Positions 24,502 through 37,035 of a stretch of DNA of 64,000 nt are shown here, in pieces. The stretch's first letter is position 1. Each line of letters starts with the position of its first letter. The stretch is from Amoeboaphelidium protococcarum (Eukaryota > Aphelidiomycota > Aphelidea). A program made the position numbers and the translations under genes. The notes below the pieces were generated by a model that did no database searches, was not told the origin of the DNA, and saw only the letters and a program-made list of their open reading frames with translations. The DNA is taken from positions 1,488,001 to 1,552,000 of the forward strand of contig JALECJ010000254.1 of the NCBI GenBank assembly GCA_023515745.1. The letters run 5' to 3'.

Positions 24502-26115
24502 TCACTATCCGCCCATAACACAGGCGATAAGAGCTGCGCCTACACCACTACCATCTCTGGCCAATTCAAGTTTGATATTATCAGCTGCGATACCGAATAT
24601 TTCGCGCAAAGCATCCAACATTCTATTCTTAAAGTGAGGATAGAATTCAAAGACTGAGCCGTCAATAGCCACAGTGCAACCACTCAAACGGTTCATCTGA
24701 GCGATAACACCACCGACACAGGCAGCGGACAGTCGTGCGGCACGGATACCAACACACTCACAAACTCTCTTTACAATACGCCTATCTTCAACACTGGTAG
24801 AATCAGGACCCAGGCACATCAGATCCTCAAGAACCCACTTTGTATCGCTCAAGTCCTGGCTGTGATCACGCTCAATTCGCGACATGAACAGCGTAGTGAA
24901 AGAGTATGAATGCATAAACTTGCTAGCCTCAATCTCTCCAGAGTTGAACAAATGTCCATTAGATGCCAAATCCAAGATGATGTAGCGCACAATCTCACCC
25001 ATGTAAAGACCACTGACCATCTTTTCCAGCGTTTATGCACCAGGATTCTCGCTCGCAGCATCCAACATTCTATCATACTTACTTATAGGCAACACGACTC
25101 CTTCATTATCAAAGTTGCCCCACTCGATATTAATAACCATTCGCTTAGGCTCATTATCATCAAAGAAGCGAACATTTGGCGGAGTGTCCTTCTTCATGTA
25201 ATGCGACTCCCACTTTTTTATATTATCCATACTCTCCACGTATGCAGCATTAGTTCCCGTGCCCAAGATGACACCCACCATGGTCTCGCCGTCCTGATAG
25301 CAATGTGCCACCAGCGTACCGACAGTATCATTCACAATCGCAACAATCTTGATATTAAGATTCCTCTTGGCAAAAGCATCACGCATCATAGCCACAACAT
25401 CATTACCCAGCGTTCCCTTGACTTCAAATCCCTTATTCCAGTTCATCAGGATACCAGAATCCAAAGATGTCTAGTCCACAGGGAATGAGAAGGTGAAGCC
25501 AAGCAGTAGAGGCTAACCATCAGCATTAGGCTTGATCATGTTCTCATCCAGGAATTCTTTGGTACAGTCAGCAATGTAGCCAAACAGAGCATCACTATCA
25601 GATACTTTGTACTCATCACTCAACACATACTTCTTCTACCTCAACCTGAACTTCCCGGAGCCTTCAAGAGCAACTTCACACACGCGCAAGTTGGTGCCAC
25701 CGAGATCCAAGGCCAGATAAGTGCCAGTCTCCATACCGGCAGGCAGTTTAGTGACGAAAGATGGTAGAGCTTTCAGCGTCTGGCCGTGCTTACTCAATCC
25801 AGACTTTAACTCGGCGACAAAGTGCTTGATAATCTCATGCAATTAAATGGTTGATATTCTAAAAGTATTACCGATTTCTCTAACAGCCAAATCTGCACCA
25901 TTCAATTACGCGCTTCTACTAGATGGCAGAGAGCGTCGTCTATTGGAAGACAGGTCGAACTATGGCCAGAGATGGTCGAACAAAGAGAACCAGCTTCTAC
26001 CACCAGATGAACGTTTTCGGAGCAGCGATAGCGGGATAACAGCAGCGAATGAACCTGCTAAAAGTCCAAGCCAAAAAGCTCTCGATTAAATTAACGCAGT
26101 AATAGGCTATGACAT
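24502..26115 (-). CDS. Hexokinase with N-terminal membrane anchor
   Basis: Continuous frame of 537 residues from ATG 26115 to TGA 24502. Catalytic core: phosphate 1 motif LDLGGTNLRV, sugar-binding GFTFSFPV, NDTVGTLVA with the catalytic Asp, the ILGTGTNAAY adenosine loop, INIEWGNF, and GSGVGAAL near the C-terminus. It phosphorylates glucose to glucose-6-phosphate. Ahead of the core lies an 85-residue extension with a hydrophobic stretch FWLGLLAGSFAAVIPLSLL flanked by an RKR cluster. That looks like a signal-anchor, as in plant or mammalian mitochondrial hexokinases. If translation began at an internal Met the anchor would be lost; the upstream frame has no stop and good coding character. Confidence 0.9.
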
Positions 26116-26974
26116 TTCTAAGTAAAATAAATATGTTTAATCAGAATGTGTTGACAGGAGAGTGATTGGATGATTGGATAGAGACTGGTCAAAGGTGATT
26201 CCAGCGTTGTCGCGCAGCACAAATTTTGGTTCTCACGCTTTCTATCGCGCGTCCGTGTTTACGATGTTTCGGTTTATCTGAACGATGATTTGTTTACGGC
26301 TCCGGGGTACCGACCGTACTGCAGCGATTGATCGAGGCTACTGTAGTAAGTGCTGTAGACTCTATAAAAAGACGGTAATTGGCCAAATAGATTTACTTAC
26401 TATAAACATCAGGGTCCAAAGTCCACTAAATGTAAAGCGATATACGTGATCAACCAGTCATCCGTCACCTCAAATGTTTAATCGCCTAGGTAAAAGATAT
26501 GATGTTAATTGAATAAGTTAGGGATTGCTTGATTTCTAAAACATCGTTCTACACCAAAATTACATGTATCATGACATGGATGTTTTATAGTAAAAAGCTA
26601 TCTCTCCATGGTGGATTGACGGAGCTCCATCTATTCATCTTAAACTCTACCGATCGCCTAAAAGCTAAAGTCACCTCACCATTGTTGCACATCCATAAAA
26701 TTTATTTATACGCGTAGGTTCTCTTGTAACAATCGAATCAAACGGCACCGCCAATCTTTCTCGCTTCGGTCTCTTGCCTGTTAAGGTTGCCGCCGTTGTT
26801 CCTCATTCCATTGAGCCATTCAACTCCTATCGCTTCAACCAACGACGACGACGACGACGATATCTCTCTGTCTCTCAGCATTTGATAACTTCTCCTTCCT
26901 CCTCTCTCTCTTCTCTTTTTATCATGAGTCGTCCGTCATCTTCATAATCATCATCATCATAAAGAGATTCAGAT
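26116..26974. other. Intergenic region between hexokinase and AAT
   Basis: 860 bp with no convincing gene. It holds a TATAAAA at about 26365, a GACGACGACGACGACGACGA run near 26840 and pyrimidine-rich tracts just before the aminotransferase start. It serves two divergent genes. Confidence 0.4.
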
Positions 26975-28213
26975 ATGTCTGCTAGAGTTAAATTGTTTTC
27001 CAAGGTTCCGCTGGCTGCTCCTGATCCAATATTCCACCTGAATGCCCAGTATAAGGCGTGCACTAGTCCGCTAAAGATAAATTTGGGTATCGGTGCCTAT
27101 CGTAATAATGAAGGTAAGCCGTGGGTTCTGCCTGCTGTTAAGATGGCAGAGAAAAAGATTGTGGACTCTATAATGAAGGATCAGTTGGATCATGAGTATC
27201 TTCCTATTGAGGGATCAGAGAAGTTCTGTGAATTTAGTAGCAAGTTTATATTGGGTGAGAACTCCCCGATGAAGGTGGCCGCTGTCCAGGCATTGAGTGG
27301 TACTGGTGCTTTGAGAGTCGGTGCAGTGTTCTTGGAGAGATACCGAAAGGCCACTGTGTATGTGAGTAATCCAACTTGGGGTAATCACAACAACATTTTC
27401 AAGGATGCTGGCTTGGATGTAAAGCAGTATCGCTACTGGGATGATAAGAATAACAAGCTGGACATTAACGGTATGCTGTAGGATATTCAGAGCGCTCCAG
27501 ATGGATCCATTATTCTGTTGCATTCCTGTGCTCATAATCCATGTGGTATTGATCCTACCTAGGCTGAGTGGAAGAGTATTGCAGAGGTGATCAAGAAGAA
27601 GCAGCACTTGAGTTTCTTTGATTCGGCATACCAAGGCTTCGCTTCAGGTGATCTGGACAAGGATGCTTATAGTGTTCGCCTGTTCACTCGTGAGTATGGC
27701 CTAGAAGTTATGATTGCTTAGAGCTATTCCAAGAACTTTGGTCTGTATAATGAACGTGTTGGATGTCTGGTCGTTGCCCACTCTGGCGATGATGACACTA
27801 GCAAGGCGATCAAGAGCCAGCTGGCTAGAATCGCAAGACCAATGTACTCTAATCCACCTGCTCATGGTTGCAGAATCGTGACCACCGTTCTGTCTGATCC
27901 TGAGCTGTACAAGGAGTGGAGCAATAATGTCAAGACTATGGCTGGTAGAATAAACAAGATGAGACATCGTGTGGTGGAAGAGCTGAAGAATTTGGGTACT
28001 CCTGGAGATTGGTCTCACGTTACCACGCAGATTGGAATGTTCTCTTACACCGGCCTCAAGAAGGAGCAGGTTGCCTTGATGAAGGAGAAGTTTCATGTGT
28101 ATTTGAGCGATAATGGCAGAATCTCGATTGCAGGTCTGAATGATAGCAATGTTGCTCATTTTGCTAAAGCCATCGACTATGCAGTTAAAAACACCTAGAA
28201 GTCCAACCTATGA
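26975..28213 (+). CDS. Aspartate aminotransferase
   Basis: Single exon, 412 residues. It converts aspartate and 2-oxoglutarate to oxaloacetate and glutamate with pyridoxal phosphate. Features of the class I fold: substrate segment NLGIGAYRNNEGKPW, AVQALSGTGALRVGA, NPTWGNH, the HSCAHNPCGIDPT loop, FFDSAYQGFASG, and the Schiff-base lysine in SYSKNFGLYNERVG. C-terminal GMFSYTGL and the substrate-binding Arg in GRISIAGL are present. The N-terminus lacks an obvious mitochondrial presequence, so it is likely cytosolic. Ends KSNL after a TAG read as Gln. Confidence 0.96.
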
Positions 28214-28488
28214 ATCAGTTTATGAATTATAAGAGATATATATTTTAAAACATAGTGTCGCGCTTTCTAATAATACTTTTAATACTTTTTTTTATTACAT
28301 ACCTTTTTGTCTGACCTTACGTAAGATGTTAGTTGGCCTTGCATACTTGAAAGATCTAATTGTGATTTTGATGCTGTTTCAGACCACGTTCTGTTTCTTA
28401 AATTCTAGTCGACACGTTAACGTTGTTCATTGTTTCACATTCCATTGTTTCATTCATTACAATATATCACACTTTTACAATCCACATT

Positions 28489-29628
28489 ATGTTGCCAGTT
28501 ATTGCAGACGCGTATATTGAAGCTTAGTAATGTTCTCAAGTGTTGAAGAACTTCAAAGACGATCTTCAAGAAGCTGGAAGAGTGTGCAGAATCATTTACT
28601 GGAGATTTGGATTCAATCTGATGCAAGACTTGCAAGCATTCGAGTTGCACGTTATCACTCCATTCCTGCTAACTGACACATTGAAGCATATAATTGATAT
28701 TGCAACTACAAAAATGCACCCAAACAATAATTCTGATACTATCTCTGCTGATACACTGTTTTAGCCTTCTAATGACACGCTTGGCTATGACACAATGCAA
28801 CCTGTCAGTCCGTACGATTATGAAACGTATTCCGTAAGAAGACTGTGTATTGAGATCTTGAGTGAAATGTCAAACTATGCAAAGTACAGAGCTGCAATTG
28901 GCAGACATAAAGCATTCTTGCCTGAAATGGTTTAAGTTCTAAAAGCTATTGTACATGAAATAAAGTATTCCAATTTATATGTGAATGATTACTTTAAACT
29001 GGTAAATTGCTCATTCATGGCAGAGAGAATTGTAAACCTGCTGGCCAATCTCGCGTTTGATCTGGACTGCTCAAAGTATGATCGAGTCACTCTGACATTT
29101 AAAATCCACCCCTAATCTCTAACAAGCAGGGTGAATCATCAGGCTCGTAAAGTTAAGCTTCTGAAACGGTACGAGACTGATCTGCGGGCCCTCAAGAGCA
29201 ACCATCAAATCTAATAAAAGACTAATAAGAAGCATTTGGTAAACTCGGACACTGTCTGTAGTTATTTGATTGAGAATGTTGCACCATTGCTGCTTTCCAA
29301 CTTTGACGCGTTGTTTGGAGATTAAGAAGACCCTGAGATTGAAAGTCTCTGGTCCGTGACAAGATTCATTTCAAACTGCTCAAGATTTTCTTCCAAGATG
29401 GTACTGCTAAAGCTGTCTGTATACAATCCCGTTATGTATTTGTACAGATGCATGTGGAGACTGCAAGACAATCTGATTTATCTGAATGCACAAGAATAAA
29501 AGTATGCAATAATTTTAGGGGAGATTGAGGCAGCATCAAAAGCCATCCTGTATCTGTCTAATTAATACCACGAAATGCTACGCCTGCATCAATCTTCTCT
29601 CTGCTGGGTGGAATGTTCCGAAGAATGA
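28489..29628 (+). CDS. Hypothetical helical protein
   Basis: Open frame of 379 residues from ATG 28489 to TGA 29626-29628. Ten or so TAA/TAG codons are spread through it and codon use is like real neighbours, so I believe it is a gene. The sequence is rich in amphipathic helices (Leu, Lys, Asp) without Cys motifs or membrane segments. Segments such as YSVRRLCIEILSEMSNYAKY, LVNCSFMAERIVNLLANLAF and LYRCMWRLQDNLIYL suggest a helical repeat or vesicle-trafficking scaffold. I recognise no family. Confidence 0.6.
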
Positions 29629-29984
29629 GTTGTGAAACAGTGCGACACGCTCGGCGACGATCGCGACGGTGACACAACGTCCACAGACTTCCATCGCCCA
29701 ACGTGAAAGATTGCTTTGGAAGAAAAGATCATGAACGACGATGATTCTAGGCATTCCATTTTCCCGCACCCCTGATTGTCCCGAGGCGGAGGATTTTTTC
29801 AATCTTCTTTTTCCATATCTGTGCTCGTGCTTTGTTAATAAAAGTGTTATCTTCACATTTATCTCTGGACGTGTTGTGTGTATATTTGTTTATCACAATC
29901 TACAATCGTAACTATTATTATTGAACATTATCTTATTAGCTCATCAATAAGGAAACTATTTGGCCCTGCTAGTTATTAGTTGCA
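29629..29984. other. Short intergenic region
   Basis: 356 bp between two plus-strand genes. A 92-residue minus-strand open frame overlaps it and the end of the previous gene; I consider it a shadow. Confidence 0.35.
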
Positions 29985-31136
29985 ATGAATACATCGTCGT
30001 CGTCCTCAGAAGAGAAGGAGCAAAGCCAATCGCCCGCGGCCGCCGAGAATGAATGCAAAGCTAAAGAATGGCCGAAAGATGGATCAGATCACCAAGGTTC
30101 TGGAGCGTCTTTGCGCTATGGTTAAAATGGTAATCATAATTATTCTAATGGTACAACTCCGTCTGACTTGCATGCATCTGGGTATTTAAGTCCATTCGGC
30201 TTGTTGATTCCACAGTCCTTCGTAACTCCACCTGATGTGTATCCGTATAATCAGCTGAGTGGTAGTGGTGGATTACCTATGGCTGCTACTGCGCCTACTC
30301 TTCCGTTGGTTAGTCAACAGTTTATAACTCGAGCCTATTAAATGCCTCCTGTTTAGCCATTCTATCTACAACCACTGCACGCTGTTTCTGTTGCTAATGT
30401 GCCGAGAAGAGGCGAGTCTTCTGTACGCGTTCCTGGAGCTGGCACTTCGCTAGCGTAATTGAATACTGAACACTAATCAGTTGAACCTCAGGTCGTTAAA
30501 AAGTAGTAGCGTAACGTTTACATCAAGAATCTCCCCGCTGATGCAACAAACGATAGTTTGAAGGCTTTGTGTTAGAGTTTTGGTAATGTCGAATCTGCCA
30601 AGGCTATTTTGGAGTAATAAGAGCTCAAATCGGAGACTGGATAGTTACTGACACAGTACGGTAAATGTAAAGGCTATGGATTTTGTCTATTCTAGACTGA
30701 ACACGAAGCAGAGAAAGCTATTGCGGGTCTGCAGCAACTTGGTTATATTGCATCCATGGCCAAAGAGTCTGTATCGAAAAAGCTGAAACAATTGGCCGAT
30801 GAAAGTACCAGTAACGTTTATCTTTCCAGTCTGCCTTTGTCTGTGGATGATGATCAGCTGAAAGAGATTGGCGAAAGTTTTGGTGAAGTCATGAGTAGTC
30901 GCGTCATGGTTGATTCTAATGGAAAGTCCAAAGGCGTCGCCTTTATACGTTACGCGTCGCGTTCCAGTGCGTAGGCAGCTATTGATTCTCTCCATGGCAA
31001 GCTGTTGACTGATGAGTGTAAAATTCCTCTACAAGCTCGATTTGCAGATTCCTAGTCCCAGAAGCAATTCAAGAAGCATTATGCTAATCGTCTCTATCAG
31101 AAAATGTTGTATCACTAGTCACCAAGACAAGAATGA
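29985..31136 (+). CDS. RBMS/MSSP-like protein with two RRMs
   Basis: Single exon of 383 residues. The N-terminal 165 residues are low complexity, Ser/Pro/Gln-rich. RRM1 (about 172-260) has NVYIKNLPADAT and KCKGYGFCLF; RRM2 (about 275-350) has NVYLSSLPLSVDDDQLKEI and SKGVAFIRYASR. The linker with QLGYIASMAKES between them closely resembles the RBMS1-3 arrangement. RBMS proteins bind single-stranded nucleic acid, including mRNA 3' UTRs. About 25 TAG/TAA codons read as Gln. Convergent with HAT1. Confidence 0.88.
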
Positions 31137-31383
31137 GGATATTGATGGTAACTGATTCGACCAGCACCCACCCACCCATTCACCCACCTATCAAATTAAG
31201 TATATTAATTTAAAATGTTTTTTCTCATAAGCCTATAATAAATAATATTAACGTATATAAATAAACTATTAAATTTATTTAAAGACTTTTATTAAAAAGT
31301 AGTTCAATATACTGATGCTTTAACTCGCTTTATGTAATCAGCACCTCGATATTCAGATATAAAAAACCTCACACACCAAATAA

Positions 31384-32655
31384 TCATTTCAATGGGAGCT
31401 TGTTCAAGATTCTCTAATAATCCTCGATAACGTTCTCATAAGTCTCCTATACTGCATCTTTGCGCTCTTCTTCATCATCAATCTCTGCCAGAGCTTCAGC
31501 ATTCTTCGAGTAGATGCGCTTCTTTACCCACGTTCTGAACTACGACGAGTTTTGTAAAATGTCATCAACACTTTGATACTGCAATAAGTGGCGTAGTAAG
31601 TGAATTTCCATTAACACTTGCATATGCTGAGGTGAGAATTTAAGTTTGATACGCAGCTCTTCAATCTCAGCAGGGGATGGTATTACGTATCTAGAATCCA
31701 AAGAAGTGTTACCAAGGGCATTCTTTAAAGTATTCAGATCGCATATAGTTCGTAAATCACTAAACGCCTCAGTGGGATCTTCAACAGTGATGTCCTTTGC
31801 ATGATCATCTTCTAGAAAACGTTTATACAGATACTTATACATTGCATATCCAACTCCTTGTCCCTGATAGAAAGGCAGGATTAGTGCCTGACTAATTCGT
31901 TGTCTAATCTTATCTGGAAAGCTGTAAAATTTGTAGCAAGTCCAAACTCCAGCTAGTAATTAAATCTTGGAGTGTCCATCCTTCTACTATTTGTATATCA
32001 AGTAAATGTCCCACTTGTCATCCTCCTCGTCAATGTACGTGGCACCTTCAATGTAGAACAGCATAAAGATTTAAACGCGCCGATACCAAGAATCAAATCC
32101 ATCGCTCTGACCAAAAGAAGCTTTATATACATTGAACGTAGTCCCGCCAACTTGAAATTCACCGTCGTATTCACCATACAATGTCCAACTGTCCTCATCA
32201 TCTTAGAGCCACTAATGTTCAAACAGAGCGCGGTCGCAAGTCCATTCGCGTCCTTCAACCGCGAGAGGAGACGTTGACGCGCCATCGTTGAGCTGAAGCA
32301 TTTCGCGTAACAGAGGCACCACAATGTCCTATACTGGATCTGTCTAGGTAGACTCTGGCATCGGCGTCATTCTACTAGAGTATTCAATCTCGACTAGTGG
32401 CCGGAAGCTAATATAGCTGAACGTTAAACGCAATTTCAGATCCTTGTAACCAATAATTTCTTCATCAAAACCATAGAAAACGTAGGTGAACTTTGGGTGA
32501 CAAACTGCCGTCTCTCTAGCATGACGGCTCTTCAGTCGAAGTTCAACCATTTCATTAGTGTTCACTCGCCATTAATCGTCCACTTATAATTTATCATCAA
32601 ACTTTAATTTCTTCTTACTCGGTAATACCTGCGATTATTAAGAGGTCGTCATCAT
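31384..32655 (-). CDS. HAT1: Histone acetyltransferase type B catalytic subunit
   Basis: Single exon of 423 residues starting MMTTSQQSQVLPSKKKLKFD; an ATG three codons upstream is also possible. HAT1 acetylates newly made histone H4 at Lys5/Lys12. The N-terminal HAT1 domain is followed by the GNAT fold: YKQQKDGHSKIQLLAG, FYSFPDKIRQRISQALILPF, and the acetyl-CoA loop YQGQGVGYAMYKYL (Q/RxxGxG/A). A catalytic-Glu segment ITVEDPTEAFSDLR follows. Several Gln residues in highly conserved places are TAG or TAA. It lies downstream of FAP1 on the same strand. Confidence 0.95.
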
Positions 32656-32854
32656 GAATAGCATGGAATTCTTCTTGATAGAACAACGACTGCAGCGATT
32701 CTGAAGCTATTGACGAGTAACAAAGAGAAAGTCAGCTGAAACAAGACAGAGTTAAAGAGAAGGTGAGTGAAATCTAAACGCGAATCAACACTTGTATTGT
32801 TTTGCATGATTTTGACTAGACATCATAAACTCTGTATGTAGACACTACCGTGAT

Positions 32855-35800
32855 TCATTGTGAATTACCAATACCATTAAGGACATCAAAAGAGGAAGCA
32901 CTAGCGTTATCTCCGAGCTTTTACGCCAAAGACTGTTAATATAATGCAGGAGTGTTGTTACTATTTCTTCTAGATTGACTTGCCTTTATAAGAATGTTGA
33001 ATTGACACACTAGATGACGCGTCACGGCAGTTATTATATCATCTTAACCAATAACTTGAACTCCGCTGCCAAATATGAGATATACTGCGCTGTTATCAAT
33101 CAAAGAACAAAGCTCCTTCATATTCGCAACGGTGGGGTCACTTCGCAGTTGTTCAATCCTGTGCAATCGGTCAGCGTCCAGCATACCCATAATAAGAGTT
33201 GCCAGGGACCACATGATGTAGTTCTAAACTCTTTAATCCAGTGGCTCATTTGGTACTTTTCTCATCCATTTGCCGCTTGATTACAACTATCTATTAAATG
33301 CTCCAGTCTCCCATCGAATCGATAACGGACCAAAATCTTCTCCTTCGTCAGAGAATATAATATCGCCAGTCTGTAGGTGACCATTAATGATATACAACTC
33401 TTTTGAAGTGAAATGCAAAGTCTACCAACTTGATTCGACTGACTCCATATTTGCAACAAGAACCGGAGTAGGAAAGGAGCTGCAGCCATCACAGCGACAG
33501 CTGCATGAAGATATCTTAGTCATCTCATCCCTCAGAGCTTGCATAAAGTCATCAACTATGCCACCAATCTTTTACCGATGGATACCGGGAACCGAAATTT
33601 ACAATATCTCTGGCATAGAGAGAATAGAGCGGAGTTTAATCGCGTTATCTACAGCGAGCAACTACGTCCATTAGCTCTAAATACCTTGTAAGAAAGACTC
33701 ATACAACATTGGCCTACTGGCTGTAAAATGATGGTGACGCAGGGGACAAGAAGTCTTGCGCTAAGAGTCAGATCCATAGTTTGCGGCTTAGTTAACATCA
33801 TTGGACTTGAGCGTATCATACGGAGGGATAGAAATACCAGATTTCAAAAGCTATTCAATGTAAGCGGATAGCAGCAATAAAGGCACGGACGCATCGCTAT
33901 TAACTTTCAGCACTAAGCTCTTATTAGGCCCACTATCCTCCTCAAAATGTTCAAAGCCGATATAACTTTCATTCAGGAGCATCTTGATCATCATAGTAGG
34001 CTTCCACTTCATTGGATTAAATCTATGCACGACAGTTTGTCTAACTTCTAAGAATGCATTTTTAGCTAATGATGCCAATAATGCTTCCACCTTACGAACG
34101 AATGGCAAGTTCTCCGAGGCAAGCGATATCAACTCCTAACTAAACATCTCCTTGTGCTAACTCTTCATCAAATCTCCATCAGTCAGTTGTAAAGCATTAG
34201 CCAAGCGAGCATTCCTCAACTTGATCTCACACTCTTCCGTGCAATGAAGCTCACTCTGCTTTTTTGAAGCCTCAAAACATGGAACCATTTGCTCAATATT
34301 GCCGCAATTACATGCAATTTTAACTTTCTAATCACATTTTGATATTTCATCACACGGTAGATATGAACCATTCTGAGAATTGTCATGACAAGCCTGCCGA
34401 CAGGGATGACCACATTTCCTTTTTAGGCCGCACACTTACATGCATTTAATATCCTGACAATCGCCACTATGACAGCCACGAGTACATTTATGATGGCAAT
34501 TCGGCAACTACTTACCACACAAGTTCTGGCAATGATAATCCCGTCCGCAATACCATTTAGCAGTTTCGCGCCCACAAACGCACCTCTTATCCAGAACCTG
34601 AACCAGGCACGTAGGACACCGCGTATCGGGAGGATGACAAGGATGCCTCATACCACTTCTACCCAACAGACTAGACGCTAGTTCGGAGGTGAGCTCATAA
34701 TGGCCACACTCTCGCGGCCTGGTGCAAGTGAAAGGACATGAAGGCAATTCTTGCCCGCACCTGACAGGGCCCGCCATAACAGTTCTTCCACAAGAACACA
34801 CATAATTGTCATCGTAGTCAATAATCAGCGCCGTGCACTTTCTACACTTGCCTTTGTGGCATGGATCTTGACACTTGTGAAGCCCACAAGGTAACTGTTT
34901 TCCACATACCATCTCACATTTATGCTCTTTAAGCTTACAGCAAACCTATTGACACTTGTGCCGCTTACAATCAAACTTTTCGTTACAGACTTTATCGCAC
35001 AGAAATTAAAAATCTTCTCTATTCATGTCGACGCATTTAACATTCTTATGTTATGATCCACAGCGACAATATGCGATAACTTGCTGCTGGCATTCATCGT
35101 AATGACAAGCCATTCCTTGCGGATTCATCTAGTCACCATCATTTAAAATGTCAAGTAATAATGGATTATAATGACATTTTAACTTGCAAGATACTTGATG
35201 CCCACAATGCAAAGTACGCTTCTATGGACACTGCGAATCGCATGTCATTATCGGATCAATGCATTTATACCTCTACGCATTCATAGAAGATTATCGACCA
35301 CATGGACAAGCTTTGAATCTTTAAGGCGATAGAGGACAAACGGAATGATCACTATCACTTTAAGAATGACACTTGAGAGCACAACGATGGACACCACACG
35401 CATAAGCTTAACCACACGTTCTGCCACACTGATATGGAAGTAGCTATTGACCCAGACCACCGGATACGCATAAAACATCCTTCGAAGATTATCCACAATA
35501 GCATTTAACGTTGTAAGTCACCGAGCAAGGTCCACAATTACCGGCATGACACGATTTTTAACATTTGTGTTTACCACAGCTCAGCATCTTATCACATTAC
35601 TAACCACAGCTCTTCTAGTCCAACAGCTATCCAGCACCTAGCGCCTACTAATCCATAATTAAATCCCGACACTTCAATTGCAGACGCGTCTTTCCACAAT
35701 AACAACCACAAACAGATGGAGGGGCCATTGCATCACAAGGATCGCACGGACCTGCATGACACAAACTAGTGCATTTATGGGGACACTTATACAGCTAAGA

Positions 35801-36751
35801 ACTGGAGCTGTCACCAAACAACGAGCGCGATGATGTCTATTGTTAAAGTTTCTACAATCCCAACAATTTCTGACACTACTAGCCACACGAATGAGCGCTC
35901 ATAAATCTATCACCCGCCGGATTTTCCAACTTGCCACAGAAACAGAAATACTTTTTAGGCAGAGCAGATCGCTAGTGCTGACAATTGGGACATCTCCATA
36001 CCTATTATTGCTGAGACTGCGTGGATCCGACAGAAGACACAGACTTTACAGAGTGTTGAGCCCACTCAGAGACACATTTTAAGTGCAATACACCATAACA
36101 GTTATCACAGGACCAAATCGCGTCACGGAATCTAACATTATCACAGCAGATTGAACAAGTATAAACCTCAGCATCAAGTGCCTTCTTCAAAGATTCTTTA
36201 AGATTCAATTAATTAAGTGATTCCATCTCATACTATTTCATCAACTCTGCCTTAGTTCTACGCGGTTAAGCTTATCTTTTCTTTTGCTAATCTCGTGCCT
36301 TGTTACTGCGACTTTACTGCTACTATTATGGTCCCTCAGTTATTGAATTCTTGGTACCCACAGCACTTTATACGTCATCAGACTAAGTCTTATCTTATAC
36401 ATCTCTTGGCGCTTTACTCTTCTTCTTTCTATTCTTTTTACGCTATCCAGTGCCTGTGGAATTCTATTGCTCACCCTATTTGTCTTTGGATGACGAAGGC
36501 TCAACTACATGACGGTCTTTAGGTGTAGTACTCGATTATACTACCGTATCACCACCGTCCAGCTATGGCTAAGTCTTCTTTTTCCTTATACGCTTCTTCT
36601 TTTTACTTTTATTCTACTCTGATTACTACTACTTTTACAGTTGTGACGGTGATGATGGCTACTAATTATTAGAGGTACCATTGTGAAGATCTAAGATATT
36701 TCTTTATTCCACCACCTAGACTCCTTAATCAACTTTACCACTATCCTCCAT
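32855..36751 (-). CDS. NFX1/FAP1-family zinc-finger protein
   Basis: One continuous frame of 1,298 residues from ATG 36751 to TGA 32855. The order is: a Lys/Gln/Ser-rich disordered N-terminus (1-180); a RING-CH-like finger, TCSICCDNVRF..WSCDNC..LHLKC..WRCPNC (195-260); a long array of NFX1-type Cys/His repeats (about 290-830, for example CGLHKCQDPCHKGKC); and an R3H-like region with NLPFVRKVEALL..HRFNPM (about 875-960). A further 330 residues follow without a recognised domain. Yeast FAP1 binds FKBP12; NFX1 proteins act in transcription and RNA binding. The three standard-code fragments in the Cys repeats all fall into this single frame. Confidence 0.88.
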
Positions 36752-37035
36752 ACTCCTAATCGTCTAATCTGACCAATATCGCGTCACAAAGTTGAATAAA
36801 ATTACTGTACTCAATGATGAATGAACAAAGAGAAAAGAGAACATGTGAACGGGAACGAAGATCAGCCGAGCGATCGGCTCCAATGGAGTGGAAAAGAACT
36901 TACAGTCCGAAACGACAAGATCATAGTTGACTGAAACTTCAATGGAAGTACTACAGATATCAAATTACTATAAATACAAAATTAAGAGATACTAGTAATA
37001 AATATCTATGTCTTCTTTAATTCAAAGCGCTAAAA

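Noticed and set aside
32700-33280. Apparent exons on the plus strand, including a GTGAGT..TAG intron near 32780-32841
   Set aside because: Most of this lies opposite the C-terminal coding part of the FAP1-like gene, whose minus frame is continuous to TGA at 32855.
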